From assembly GCA_965215295.1 (NCBI GenBank), contig OZ244045.1:620001-684000 (forward strand): DNA of 64,000 nt, given 5' to 3'. The position numbers were made by a program, and so were the translations under genes. Position 1 is the first letter of the stretch, and the number at the start of each line of letters is the position of its first letter. Positions 1 to 9,364 of this stretch are shown here, in pieces. Below the pieces are notes generated by a model. It ran no database searches, was not told the origin of the DNA, and saw only the letters and a list, made by a program, of their open reading frames with translations. This stretch comes from HK1 sp965215295 (lineage in GTDB: Bacteria; Pseudomonadota; Gammaproteobacteria; HK1).

Positions 1-32
1 CGACGGTCCTCGTCACCGGCCGCGGTGATTGA
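1..32 (+). CDS. ftsL: Possible 3' end of ftsL (partial)
   Basis: Read in the frame that stops with TGA at 30-32, these bases encode the last residues of a protein ending TVLVTGRGD. In dcw clusters the gene directly before ftsI is ftsL, a small bitopic division protein, so a truncated ftsL is expected here. Only nine codons plus the stop are visible, and a second frame stops at 28, so the identity rests on position alone. Confidence 0.35.
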   Translation, partial: TVLVTGRGD

Positions 33-35
33 GCG

Positions 36-1775
36 ATGGGCGGCCACGAGCGCGTGAAGTCGATCTTTCACCGGCGGCGGATCGTCGCCGCCGGCGTCAT
101 CGCGTTCGCCGCCGTGCTGAGTTGGCGCATGGTCGACCTGCAGCTCAATCGCAACGTGTTTCTCACGGAAGAGGGCGAGGCCCGGCACCTGCGCATCGAG
201 AGGATTCCCGCCCATCGAGGGATGCTCCTCGATCGCAACGGCGAGCCGTTGGCGGTCAGCACCCCGCTCGCGTCGGTGTGGGTGAACCCGAAGAAGCTCG
301 TGAACTCGCGTGCGCGGTGGCCGGAGCTCGAGCGGGCGCTCGCCCTCGGCCCGGGCTCCATCGAGCACGCGATGGAAGGGCGGAGCCGGCGCGAGTTCGT
401 CTATGTCCGCCGCCATGTCGATCCGTCCGTCGCCGAAGCGGTCGACGCCCTGGAGATGGACGGCGTACACCTGAAGCCGGAGTACCGGCGCTACTATCCG
501 ATGGGTGCGGCGGCCAGTCACGTCCTCGGGTTCACCAGTATCGACGATGCCGGCCAGGAGGGACTCGAGCTCGCACTCGACGGCGTCCTTTCCGGCGAGA
601 ACGGCGCGCGGCGGGTCATCAAGGACCGGCTGGGGCGGATCGTGGAGAGCCTCGAGAGGATCCGCCCCGCTCGTCCCGGGCGCGACGTCGTCCTGAGCAT
701 CGATCGGCGGATCCAGTCCGTCGCCTATCGGGCGTTGCTGCAGGGGGTGCAGCGCCACCGCGCCCGCGCCGGGTCCGCGGTGGTGCTGGACGTACGCACC
801 GGAGAAGTGCTCGCGGTCGTCAACCTGCCTTCATTCAATCCGAACGACCGGGGCGACCGGTCGAGCTGGCGTTTTCGAAACCGGGCCGTGACCGATCTGC
901 TGGAGCCGGGCTCCACGATCAAGCCGTTCACGGTCGCCGCGGCGTTGCAGGCGGGCATCGTCCGTCCGGACACGACGATGGACACGCGCCCGGGCTTCCT
1001 GAAGGTTGGCCGGCACACGGTCTGGGACGTGCGGAACTACGGTGTCATCGATATCCGGAAAGTCATCAAGAAGTCGAGCAACGTAGGCGCGGGAAAGCTC
1101 GCGCTCGCACTGCATTCCGCCGACCTGTGGCGGATGTTCCGCCAGGCGGGTTTCGGGGCCTCGACCGGGAGCGGTTTCCCCGGCGAGCGGAAGGGCACGC
1201 TGACCGACTTCGCCGGCTGGGGCGAGATCCACCGCGTCACCCTGTCCTTCGGGTACGGACTCGCCGCCACTCCGCTGCAGGTCGCGCGCGCCTACGCCGC
1301 ATTCGGCACCGGCGGCGAGCTTCCGGCCGTCAGCTTCCTCAGGACCGGCGGCACGCCGTCCACTTCGCAGGTGATGCCGGCTCCCGTCGCCGCCCGGATC
1401 CTCGAAATGCTTGAGGAAGCGGTCGAGCCGGACGGAACCGGGCATCGCGCGCGAGTGGCCGGTTACCGCGTCGGAGGGAAGACCGGCACGACCAGGAAGT
1501 CGGAAGCGGGTGGCTACAGCGAGGACCGCTATCACTCGACGTTCGCCGGGCTGGCCCCGATGAGTGACCCCAGGCTCTCGGTGGTGGTGGTCATCGACGA
1601 GCCCGGGGGCCGGGCGTACTACGGCGGCACGGTCGCGGCTCCGGTGTTTTCCGACATCGTGGAGGGCTCGCTGCGCGTGCTCGGCATCGCACCCGACGAC
1701 CCGGAAGTGATCCGGACCCCCGGGATCAACGTCGCGGCCGCGCCGCCGGACGGGGTACCGGAGAGATCCCCGTGA
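36..1775 (+). CDS. ftsI: Septal peptidoglycan transpeptidase FtsI (PBP3)
   Basis: Class B penicillin-binding protein that cross-links septal peptidoglycan with FtsW. The 579 residues match the usual family length. A single membrane anchor lies near residues 17-33 after a basic start (KSIFHRRR), followed by the PBP dimerisation domain and the transpeptidase domain. The active-site motifs are visible: S293-T-I-K296, an SSN triad near residue 349, and K482-T-G-T485. The ATG at 36 lies just after the presumed ftsL stop, and the TGA overlaps the murE GTG by four bases, so translation is probably coupled. Confidence 0.97.
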   Translation: MGGHERVKSIFHRRRIVAAGVIAFAAVLSWRMVDLQLNRNVFLTEEGEARHLRIERIPAHRGMLLDRNGEPLAVSTPLASVWVNPKKLVNSRARWPELERALALGPGSIEHAMEGRSRREFVYVRRHVDPSVAEAVDALEMDGVHLKPEYRRYYPMGAAASHVLGFTSIDDAGQEGLELALDGVLSGENGARRVIKDRLGRIVESLERIRPARPGRDVVLSIDRRIQSVAYRALLQGVQRHRARAGSAVVLDVRTGEVLAVVNLPSFNPNDRGDRSSWRFRNRAVTDLLEPGSTIKPFTVAAALQAGIVRPDTTMDTRPGFLKVGRHTVWDVRNYGVIDIRKVIKKSSNVGAGKLALALHSADLWRMFRQAGFGASTGSGFPGERKGTLTDFAGWGEIHRVTLSFGYGLAATPLQVARAYAAFGTGGELPAVSFLRTGGTPSTSQVMPAPVAARILEMLEEAVEPDGTGHRARVAGYRVGGKTGTTRKSEAGGYSEDRYHSTFAGLAPMSDPRLSVVVVIDEPGGRAYYGGTVAAPVFSDIVEGSLRVLGIAPDDPEVIRTPGINVAAAPPDGVPERSP

Positions 1776-3274
1776 TCGCGCCGGCGGGCGAAGCGTCGGC
1801 CGGTCCGAGCTTGGGGACGCTCCTGGATGGATACGCTTCGATCCCCGCCGGCCTCGACAGTGCGGTAACGGCCGTGTGCGACGACAGCCGTACGGTCGCA
1901 CCCGGGGCGCTGTTCTTCGCCCGCCGGGGCTTGCGGGTGGATGCGAGCAGGTTCGTGGGCCGCGCGATCGCATCGGGCGCCGCCGCGGCGGTCGTCGAGG
2001 GCAGGCCGATGTCGGTGCGGCCCGACGCCGGGGCGGTGGTGGTGAGGATCCCCGATGTCGTGGGCGCGCTCGGACGCGCCGCGTCGCGCTTCTACGGAGA
2101 CCCGTCGGAGCGGCTGTCCGTGGCCGCCGTGACCGGAACGAACGGGAAGACGAGCGTCACGCATCTCGCGGCCCGAGGCTCGGGAGACCGGTGCGCGGTG
2201 ATGGGCACGCTGGGCACCGGCCCGCCCGGGATGCTGGAGACGGCGACCCTCACCACCCCGGGCCCGATCGAGATTCATCGCCGACTGGCGGAGCTGCGCG
2301 ACGCCGGGATGGACATGCTGGTCATGGAGGCCTCGTCGCACGCTCTCGATCAGCGCCGGATCGAGGCGGTCCGGGTCGATACCGCGGTGTTCACCAACCT
2401 CGGCCGCGATCACCTGGACTACCACCGGGACATGGATGCCTACGCCCGCGCCAAGGCATCGTTGTTCGAAGCGCCGGGCCTCGCGCATGCAGTGGTCAAC
2501 GTCGACGATCCGTTCGGTCGCGAGCTGATCGGCTCGATGCCGGCCGGTATCGAATCCACCGCGCTGACGCTCGGCGACGGATCCCCGTCGGCCGCCTCCA
2601 CACCGACGGTACGGGGCCGGATTCTCGAGGAAGGGCAGGGCCTGTCGCTCGAAGTGGCATCGCCCTGGGGGAGCGGGACACTGGCGACCCGCCTTCTCGG
2701 CCGGGTCAACGCATACAACCTGCTGGCCGCCGTCGCGATCGCATGCCTTCACGGACACCGGTTCGACGCGGTGCTCCGGCGGCTGCACGGCGCCGAGCCG
2801 ATCGCGGGCCGGATGCAGCGGTTGGGCGGAGGCGCACGGCCGCTCGTCGTCGTGGACTACTCGCATACTCCCGATGCCCTGCACAACGCGCTGGTCGCGC
2901 TCAGGCCGCTGTGCAGGGGAATCCTCTGGTGCGTCTTCGGCTGTGGCGGCGAGCGGGACCGCGGCAAGCGGTCGCGGATGGCGGAAGTGGCGCAGGAGGG
3001 GGCCGACCGGATCATCGTCACCGACGACAATCCCCGCGGCGAGGACGGCGACGCGATTGTCGCCGACATCATGGAAGGGTTTGCCCGGCCCGGCGCGGTG
3101 CATGTCGAACGCGACCGCGGGCGGGCGATCCATCGGGCGCTCTCCGGGGCGCGTGCGGCCGACGTGGTCCTGATCGCCGGCAAGGGACACGAGGCGAGCC
3201 AGGAACGCGCCGGCGCCAAGCTGCCGTTCAGCGACGTCGCGGTGGCGCGGCGCGAGCTGGAGGCGTGGACGTGA
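1772..3274 (+). CDS. murE: UDP-MurNAc-tripeptide synthetase MurE
   Basis: Cytoplasmic Mur ligase that adds the third stem-peptide residue to UDP-MurNAc-L-Ala-D-Glu using ATP. The ATP loop TGTNGKT covers residues 121-127. The substrate motif DNPR at 419-422 is the one found in meso-diaminopimelate-adding enzymes, which fits a Gram-negative wall. The protein is 500 residues, normal for the family. The start is GTG at 1772, overlapping the ftsI stop (GTGA), and the gene overlaps murF in the same way. Confidence 0.97.
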   Translation: MIAPAGEASAGPSLGTLLDGYASIPAGLDSAVTAVCDDSRTVAPGALFFARRGLRVDASRFVGRAIASGAAAAVVEGRPMSVRPDAGAVVVRIPDVVGALGRAASRFYGDPSERLSVAAVTGTNGKTSVTHLAARGSGDRCAVMGTLGTGPPGMLETATLTTPGPIEIHRRLAELRDAGMDMLVMEASSHALDQRRIEAVRVDTAVFTNLGRDHLDYHRDMDAYARAKASLFEAPGLAHAVVNVDDPFGRELIGSMPAGIESTALTLGDGSPSAASTPTVRGRILEEGQGLSLEVASPWGSGTLATRLLGRVNAYNLLAAVAIACLHGHRFDAVLRRLHGAEPIAGRMQRLGGGARPLVVVDYSHTPDALHNALVALRPLCRGILWCVFGCGGERDRGKRSRMAEVAQEGADRIIVTDDNPRGEDGDAIVADIMEGFARPGAVHVERDRGRAIHRALSGARAADVVLIAGKGHEASQERAGAKLPFSDVAVARRELEAWT

Positions 3275-4620
3275 TCCGCATGCGCCTCGGTGAAGCGGCG
3301 GCGGCGCTCGGACTTCGCGCGGTCGGGGAGGACCTCGCGTTCGAAGGCGTCAGCACCGACTCGAGGACGACCTCCCGGGGCGCGTTGTTCGTGGCGGTGC
3401 GCGGGCCCAGGTACGACGGCCACGACTTCGTCGGCGCAGCCGGAGGCCGCGGCGCCGCGGCGGCCCTGGTCGAACGCGTACCGGACGTTCCCATACCGTT
3501 CATTCTCGTGCGCGATTCGGTGCGGGCGCTCGGCGAGCTTGCCGCGGACTGGAGGCGCCGTTTCGGCGACCTTCTCCTGGTCGGCATTACCGGCAGCAAC
3601 GGCAAGACCACGGTGAAGAACATGGTGGCCGCGATCTTCGGGACCCTGGGCCCGGTGTCCGCGACCCGCGGCAACCTCAACAACGAGATTGGCGTTCCGC
3701 TCACGCTTTGCGAGCTGGATGCCGGGCATCGCGCCGCGGTGGTCGAGCTGGGGGCGAACCATCGAGGCGAGATCGCGGCGCTCACCACCCTCGCTCGTCC
3801 CGCGATCGGGGTCGTCACCCAATGCGCGCCGGCGCATCTCGAAGGTTTCGGGAGCATCGAAGGCGTCGCGCGCGCAAAGGGAGAACTGTTCGAGTGCCTG
3901 CCGGATGACGCGGCGGCGGTAATCAACGCCGACGACCCGTACGCGGGCCTGTGGCGGGAGCTGGCGCACCCCCGCCGCTGCATTTCGTTCGGCGCCGGCG
4001 CGAATGCGGACGTGCGGGTGCAGGCGGCGTCCGGTACGGAACCGGGACGCGTTGCGCTCGACACGCCCGCGGGGCGGGTGGAGGCCGATCTCGCGCTCCC
4101 CGGCGCACACAACGCGCTCAACGCCGGCGCGGCGGCGGCCGCGGCGATCGTCGCGGACGTGGGCCTGGACGCGATTCGCGAGGGCCTCGCCAGCGTGCGG
4201 CCGGCGCAGGGGCGCCTGGAGTCGAAGCGTGGCCTGCGGGGGGCGGAGATTCTCGACGACACCTACAACGCCAATCCCGCTTCGCTCCAGGCCGGACTCC
4301 AGGTGCTCGGAGCGAAGCCCGCACCGCGCTGGCTCGTACTCGGGGACATGGGCGAGCTCGGCTCCTCGGGCGCGGACCTGCATGCCGAGGCGGGTCGTCG
4401 GGCGCGGCGCCACGGAGTGGAACGCCTGCTCGTCGTCGGGGAGCTCGGCGTCGAGGCCGCGCGTGCGTTCGGAGATGGCGCCACCCACTTCGCCGACTGC
4501 GCCGCACTGGCCGACCGGCTCCGGGACGAGCTCCCCCGTGGTGCGACCGTGCTCGTCAAGGGGTCACGCGCGATGGCCATGGAGCGCGTGGTCGCGGCGA
4601 TTGCGGAGAGGACCCGCTGA
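3271..4620 (+). CDS. murF: UDP-MurNAc-tripeptide:D-Ala-D-Ala ligase MurF
   Basis: Last cytoplasmic Mur ligase; it adds D-alanyl-D-alanine to the UDP-MurNAc-tripeptide. The N-terminal substrate domain is followed by the ATP loop GITGSNGKTT and a central region with NAxNPAS-type residues (YNANPAS). I start it at GTG 3271, which overlaps the murE stop, giving 449 residues; ATG 3280 is the alternative. The frame stays open far upstream (to 1876), but that part is antisense-frame noise inside murE and not a fusion. Confidence 0.96.
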   Translation: MIRMRLGEAAAALGLRAVGEDLAFEGVSTDSRTTSRGALFVAVRGPRYDGHDFVGAAGGRGAAAALVERVPDVPIPFILVRDSVRALGELAADWRRRFGDLLLVGITGSNGKTTVKNMVAAIFGTLGPVSATRGNLNNEIGVPLTLCELDAGHRAAVVELGANHRGEIAALTTLARPAIGVVTQCAPAHLEGFGSIEGVARAKGELFECLPDDAAAVINADDPYAGLWRELAHPRRCISFGAGANADVRVQAASGTEPGRVALDTPAGRVEADLALPGAHNALNAGAAAAAAIVADVGLDAIREGLASVRPAQGRLESKRGLRGAEILDDTYNANPASLQAGLQVLGAKPAPRWLVLGDMGELGSSGADLHAEAGRRARRHGVERLLVVGELGVEAARAFGDGATHFADCAALADRLRDELPRGATVLVKGSRAMAMERVVAAIAERTR

Positions 4621-5702
4621 TGCTGCTGGTCCTCACCGAATGGCTGGCCGCGACGTACAGCGGGTTCAACGTCTTCCAGTACCTCACGCTTCGCGCCATC
4701 CTCGGGGCGCTGACCGCGCTCGCGATCTCGCTCATGGTCGGACCGTTCGTGATCCGCCGGCTCAGCCGGTCGCGGATCGGCCAGACGGTGCGCGACGACG
4801 GACCGGATTCGCATCGCGTCAAGGCCGGCACGCCGACGATGGGTGGAGCGCTCATCCTCATCGCCGTTTCCGCGAGCACCCTCTTGTGGGCCGACCTCGA
4901 AAACCGGTTCGTATGGGTGGCCCTGCTCGTCCCGCTGCTGTTCGGGGCGGTCGGGTGGGTCGACGACTACCGCAAGCTCGTTCGCGGCGATTCGAAAGGC
5001 CTGCCGGGGAGGCAGAAGTTCTTCTGGCAATCCGCCATCGGCCTCGGATGCGCGATCTTCCTGTACCACACCGCGCGACTGCCCGTCGAAACCCAGCTCA
5101 TCGTTCCGTTCTTCAAGAACGTCGTTCTCGATCTCGGCTGGGGATACGTGGTGCTCACGTACTTCGTCATCGTCGGCTCGAGCAACGCGGTGAACCTCAC
5201 CGACGGCCTCGACGGCCTCGCGATCCTCCCCACCGTGATGGTCGCGGGGGCGCTCGGAATCTTCGCGTACGTCACCGGCCATGCGAACTTCTCGGGCTAC
5301 CTCGGCTTCCCGCACATCGCCGGAGTCGGCGAGATCGTGGTCCTGTGCGGCGCCATCGTCGGGGCGGGGCTCGGGTTCCTCTGGTTCAACACCCACCCCG
5401 CGCAGATCTTCATGGGCGACATCGGCGCCCTCGCGCTCGGCGCCGCGCTCGGAGTCGTCGCGGTTCTCGCCCGCCAGGAGCTCGTGCTGCTGATCATGGG
5501 CGGGGTGTTCGTCATGGAGACGGTCTCGGTCATCCTCCAGGTCGCGTCGTTCAAGCTGACGGGAAAGCGCCTGTTCCGCATGGCGCCGCTGCACCACCAC
5601 TTCGAGGAGAAGGACTGGCCGGAGCCGCGGATCGTCGTCCGGTTCTGGGTCATCACCGTGGTGCTGGTCCTGGTCGGGCTCTCGACCCTCAAGATCCGGT
5701 GA
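4620..5702 (+). CDS. mraY: Phospho-MurNAc-pentapeptide translocase MraY
   Basis: Integral membrane enzyme that transfers phospho-MurNAc-pentapeptide to undecaprenyl phosphate to make lipid I. The 360 residues are the same length as the E. coli enzyme and contain about ten hydrophobic segments. Family motifs are clear: the DDGP..H..K.GTPTMGG region near residues 59-77, the cytoplasmic VGWVDDYRK acidic motif, NLTDGLDGL, and the histidine motif PLHHHFE near the C-terminus. The ATG overlaps the murF TGA by one base (TGATG). Confidence 0.98.
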   Translation: MLLVLTEWLAATYSGFNVFQYLTLRAILGALTALAISLMVGPFVIRRLSRSRIGQTVRDDGPDSHRVKAGTPTMGGALILIAVSASTLLWADLENRFVWVALLVPLLFGAVGWVDDYRKLVRGDSKGLPGRQKFFWQSAIGLGCAIFLYHTARLPVETQLIVPFFKNVVLDLGWGYVVLTYFVIVGSSNAVNLTDGLDGLAILPTVMVAGALGIFAYVTGHANFSGYLGFPHIAGVGEIVVLCGAIVGAGLGFLWFNTHPAQIFMGDIGALALGAALGVVAVLARQELVLLIMGGVFVMETVSVILQVASFKLTGKRLFRMAPLHHHFEEKDWPEPRIVVRFWVITVVLVLVGLSTLKIR

Positions 5703-5709
5703 TCGGCCC

Positions 5710-7098
5710 ATGAATGCGCACCAGGTGATCGACACCGGCTTGACGGGGGAGGCGTGCGCGCCGTCTCCGGCCGGCCACGTGCTCGTCGTCGGCCTGGGCG
5801 AGACGGGGCTCTCCTGCATCCGCCACCTCGCGGGCTCGCACCGGAAGGTCGTCGCGGTGGATTCGCGCGCGCACCCTCCGTGCCGCGCGGCGGTCGAGTC
5901 GGAGTTCCCGGGGGTCGAGGTCCGTTGCGGTGGATTCGATGCGCCGGCGTTCGACACCGCGGCGGAAATCGTCGTGAGTCCGGGGGTGTCGGTGCGGGAG
6001 CCGGCGTTGCGGGCCGCGGCGGTGCGCGGCGTGCCGGTCATCGGCGACATCGAGCTCTTTGCCCGCGCGGCCGACGCGCCGGTGGTCGCGATTACCGGAT
6101 CGAACGGGAAGAGCACCGTGACCCGGCTCGTGGCGGCCATGGCGCGGAGCGATGGAGTCCGGGCCGGGGCCGGCGGGAACCTGGGGCCGCCGGCGCTGTC
6201 GCTGCTCGGGCGGGGCTGCGAGCTCTACGTGCTGGAGCTGTCCAGCTTCCAGCTCGAGACGACCGGCGCATTGCGTCCGGCCGCGGCCACCGTGCTGAAC
6301 GTCAGTCCCGATCACATGGACCGCCACGAGAGCATCGACGCGTACGTTGCCGCCAAAAGCCGTGTGTTCGGGGGGGATACGGTGGTGGTCGCGAATCTCG
6401 ACGATCCGCTGGCGGCACGGTTGGGCGGCAGTCGATGCAGGAGGATCGGATTCAGCACCAGCGCCGGTCCCGAGGCGGACTGGTACGTCGAAGGAACCGG
6501 GAAGGACGCGAACGTCATGCGCCGCGGCGCGCCCGTCCTGCCCGTCGAAAAGATCCCGCTTCCGGGGATGCACAACGTCGCGAACGTCCTCGCCGCATTC
6601 GCCCTCGGCGACGCGATCGGGCTCCGCATCGGCGCCATGGCCGCGGCGGTCGAGGCCTGCGTCGGACTGCCGCACCGCTGCGAAACGGTCGCCACTTGCG
6701 GCGGCGTGCGCTGGATCAACGACTCCAAGGGCACCAACGTCGGGGCGACGGTAGCCGCGATCGAAGGCATCGGTGCGCACGGACCGGTCGTGCTGATCGC
6801 GGGAGGGCTCGGAAAGGGAGCGGACTTCTCGCCGCTGCTTGCGCCCGCGGGCCGTCACGTGCGGGGCGCGGTGCTCATCGGACGCGACGCCGGCCGTCTG
6901 GAAGAGGTGCTGAGCCGGGGCACCGAGGTGTGGCGCGCACGCGATCTTGCGGCCGCCGTCGACCTCGCGTCGGCGGTCGCGCGCGAGGGCGACAGTGTCC
7001 TGTTCTCTCCGGCGTGCGCGAGCTTCGACATGTTCGCGGACTTCGAGGCGCGGGGCGAAGCATTCCGGCGGCTGGTGCTCGCGAGGACCGGGGCGTGA
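5710..7098 (+). CDS. murD: UDP-MurNAc-L-Ala:D-Glu ligase MurD
   Basis: Cytoplasmic Mur ligase that adds D-glutamate, the second stem residue. The N-terminal Rossmann-like UDP-binding segment (VVGLGETGLS) is followed by the ATP loop ITGSNGKST, the ELSSFQLE motif typical of MurD, NVSPDHMDRH, and a C-terminal domain with NDSKGTN. The length is 462 residues. The start ATG at 5710 lies seven bases after mraY. The stop overlaps the ftsW GTG. Confidence 0.96.
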   Translation: MNAHQVIDTGLTGEACAPSPAGHVLVVGLGETGLSCIRHLAGSHRKVVAVDSRAHPPCRAAVESEFPGVEVRCGGFDAPAFDTAAEIVVSPGVSVREPALRAAAVRGVPVIGDIELFARAADAPVVAITGSNGKSTVTRLVAAMARSDGVRAGAGGNLGPPALSLLGRGCELYVLELSSFQLETTGALRPAAATVLNVSPDHMDRHESIDAYVAAKSRVFGGDTVVVANLDDPLAARLGGSRCRRIGFSTSAGPEADWYVEGTGKDANVMRRGAPVLPVEKIPLPGMHNVANVLAAFALGDAIGLRIGAMAAAVEACVGLPHRCETVATCGGVRWINDSKGTNVGATVAAIEGIGAHGPVVLIAGGLGKGADFSPLLAPAGRHVRGAVLIGRDAGRLEEVLSRGTEVWRARDLAAAVDLASAVAREGDSVLFSPACASFDMFADFEARGEAFRRLVLARTGA

Positions 7099-8291
7099 GC
7101 GAGACGAGCGGCTCCCGGGCGTTGCCCCAGGCACTGCCGCGAGCGCTGGCGATCGACCGCACGGCGTTCGCATATCGCCATGACGTCCCGCTCGTTCTCG
7201 TCGTGGCGGCGCTGCTCGGCATCGGCCTGATCATGGTCGCCTCGGCGTCCACGTCGATCTCGGCGGAGGCGTACGGCGATCCTCTCGCCCATTTCCGGCG
7301 CCAGTCGGTACACGTTTCGGTGGCGGTCGTCGCACTGGTGCTCACCGCGCGAGTGCCGGTACGGTTCTGGGAGCATGCGGGTCCCGTCCTCATGCTCGCC
7401 GGCGTGGTGCTGCTCGTCCTCGTCCTGGTCCCCGGCATCGGCCGGGAGGTCAACGGCAGCACCCGATGGATCGGGCTCGGCTGGTTCAACCTGCAGCCGT
7501 CCGAGCTCGCGAAGCTGTCCTTCGTCCTCTACCTCGCGGGCGACGTGGTGCGCCGGAGGGACCGGATCCGGCTCGCCCGGTTCGGGGTGTTCAAGCCGCT
7601 CGCGGTGCTCGTCGTGGTCTCCGTGCTGTTGTTCTGCGAGCCGGATCACGGCGCGATCTTCGTGCTGTCCGCCACCGTGTTCACCATGCTGTTCCTCGCC
7701 GGGGTCCCCATGGCGCGCTACTCGGCGCTGGCCGGCGGCGCCGCCGCCGTCCTGGTGGCCGCACTCCTGCTGAGCGACGACTACGTCATCAGGCGCTTGA
7801 CGTCGTTTGCCAACCCTTTCGCCGACCCGTTCGGAAGCGGATTCCAACTGACCCAGTCATTGATCGCGATCGGCCGCGGCGGCTGGTTCGGAGTGGGGTT
7901 GGGCGAAAGCGTGCAGAAGCTGCTCTACCTGCCGGAGGCGCACACCGACTTCCTGTTCGCGGTGCTGGCGGAGGAGTTCGGCCTCGTCGGCACGCTGACC
8001 ATCGTCGGGCTCTACACGTTCATCGTGCTGCGTTCGCTTTCGATCGGCCGGCACGCCGAGGCCGCGGGGTCGTGGTTCGCCGCGTACACCGCCTACGGCA
8101 TCGGCCTGCTGCTCGGGCTGCACGCATTCGTCAACATCGGAGTGAACATCGGGCTGTTGCCGACCAAGGGGCTCACCCTGCCGCTGATGAGCTACGGGGG
8201 GTCGAACCTGGTCGTGAGCGCCGCAAGCATCGGCATTCTGCTCCGGATCGATCACGAGCGGAGAACGGCGCGATGCCGGGATTCGTCATGA
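7095..8291 (+). CDS. ftsW: Septal peptidoglycan glycosyltransferase FtsW
   Basis: SEDS-family polytopic membrane protein that polymerises lipid II at the septum and partners with FtsI. Visible SEDS features are GSTRWIGLGWFNLQPSE, the central FCEPDHG segment, the loop GLVGTLTIVGL, and the C-terminal LTLPLMSYGGSNL. From GTG 7095, which overlaps the murD stop as GTGA, it has 398 residues. The open frame continues upstream through murD, but only the part after 7095 encodes the SEDS protein. Confidence 0.96.
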   Translation: MSETSGSRALPQALPRALAIDRTAFAYRHDVPLVLVVAALLGIGLIMVASASTSISAEAYGDPLAHFRRQSVHVSVAVVALVLTARVPVRFWEHAGPVLMLAGVVLLVLVLVPGIGREVNGSTRWIGLGWFNLQPSELAKLSFVLYLAGDVVRRRDRIRLARFGVFKPLAVLVVVSVLLFCEPDHGAIFVLSATVFTMLFLAGVPMARYSALAGGAAAVLVAALLLSDDYVIRRLTSFANPFADPFGSGFQLTQSLIAIGRGGWFGVGLGESVQKLLYLPEAHTDFLFAVLAEEFGLVGTLTIVGLYTFIVLRSLSIGRHAEAAGSWFAAYTAYGIGLLLGLHAFVNIGVNIGLLPTKGLTLPLMSYGGSNLVVSAASIGILLRIDHERRTARCRDSS

Positions 8292-9364
8292 CGAGGCTGC
8301 TCGTGGTTGCGGCAGGCACCGGTGGGCACGTCTACCCGGCCCTCGCGGTCGCGGAACGGCTGCGCTCGATGGGTGTCGACGTTTCCTGGCTCGGCACCGC
8401 GACGGGTATCGAGTCCCGCCTCGTGCCCGCGGCCGGATTCCCGTTGCACGTCTCGAAGGTGGCGGGGTTGCGCGGCCAGGGACTCGCCCGGTGGCTGGCC
8501 GCGCCGTCCCTGCTCCTGCGTTCGGGCCTGCGGTCGATCGCGGTACTTGCGCGGGTGCGTCCTCACGTGGTGCTCGGCATGGGCGGCTACGGCGCGGGGC
8601 TGGGAGGGCTGGCGGCGCGGTTGTTCGGGATCCCGCTCGTCATTCACGAGCAGAACGCGGTGCCGGGCCTGACGAACCGCATTCTCGCCTGGTTCGCGAC
8701 CCGCGTACTCGAGGCGTTCCCCGCGAGCTTCGCGGCCCGGCGACGCGCGATCCATACCGGCAACCCGGTGCGGGAGGCACTCACCCGCGGGCCGGCGCCG
8801 GAGGCCCGGCTCGCGCGCCGCGAAGGCCGGCTCAGGGTGCTGGTGGTGGGCGGGAGCCAGGGCGCCCGCGCGCTCAACGAGGTGGTCCCGCGTGCGCTCG
8901 CGATCGGTTCGCTGGGCGCCGAGGTCACGGTATGGCACCAGTGTGGTCCGGCGCACGTGGAAGCGACCCGCGGCGGCTACGACGCGCACGGAGTCGACGT
9001 GAAGGTCACCGGGTACATCGAGGACATGGACGCCGCCTACGCGTGGACCGACGTCGCGGTCTGCCGTGCCGGCGCGATGACCATCGCGGAGCTCGCGGCG
9101 GTGGGCGTCGCTTCGATCCTCGTTCCGTTCCCGTACGCGACCGACGACCACCAGCACCACAATGCCCGCCATCTCGCCGATCGCGGCGCCGCCATCCTGG
9201 TGACCCAGGACAGCCTGGACGCGCGCTCGCTCGCCACGACGCTCGGCTCGCTGCACGAGGACCGGGGCCGGGTCGAATCGATGTCGCGGGCCGCATACGA
9301 CACCGCGGTACGTGATGCGACGCAACGGGTGGCGGCCCAATGCCTGGAGGTGGCCCGTGGCTGA
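8288..9364 (+). CDS. murG: Lipid II synthase MurG
   Basis: Peripheral membrane GT28 glycosyltransferase that adds GlcNAc to lipid I. The N-terminal glycine loop GTGGHVYPA, GGYGAGLGGL and HEQNAVPGLTNR are diagnostic, and the C-terminal UDP-binding part has VVGGSQGARALN and CRAGAMTIAELAA. I chose ATG 8288, which overlaps the ftsW stop (ATGA) and gives 358 residues; an in-frame ATG at 8273 would add MPGFV. Confidence 0.96.
   Translation: MTRLLVVAAGTGGHVYPALAVAERLRSMGVDVSWLGTATGIESRLVPAAGFPLHVSKVAGLRGQGLARWLAAPSLLLRSGLRSIAVLARVRPHVVLGMGGYGAGLGGLAARLFGIPLVIHEQNAVPGLTNRILAWFATRVLEAFPASFAARRRAIHTGNPVREALTRGPAPEARLARREGRLRVLVVGGSQGARALNEVVPRALAIGSLGAEVTVWHQCGPAHVEATRGGYDAHGVDVKVTGYIEDMDAAYAWTDVAVCRAGAMTIAELAAVGVASILVPFPYATDDHQHHNARHLADRGAAILVTQDSLDARSLATTLGSLHEDRGRVESMSRAAYDTAVRDATQRVAAQCLEVARG

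Noticed and set aside
1876..3270. N-terminal extension that would fuse 465 residues to MurF
   Set aside because: It lies in another frame of murE and has Arg/Gly-rich noise composition; GTG 3271 gives a normal MurF.
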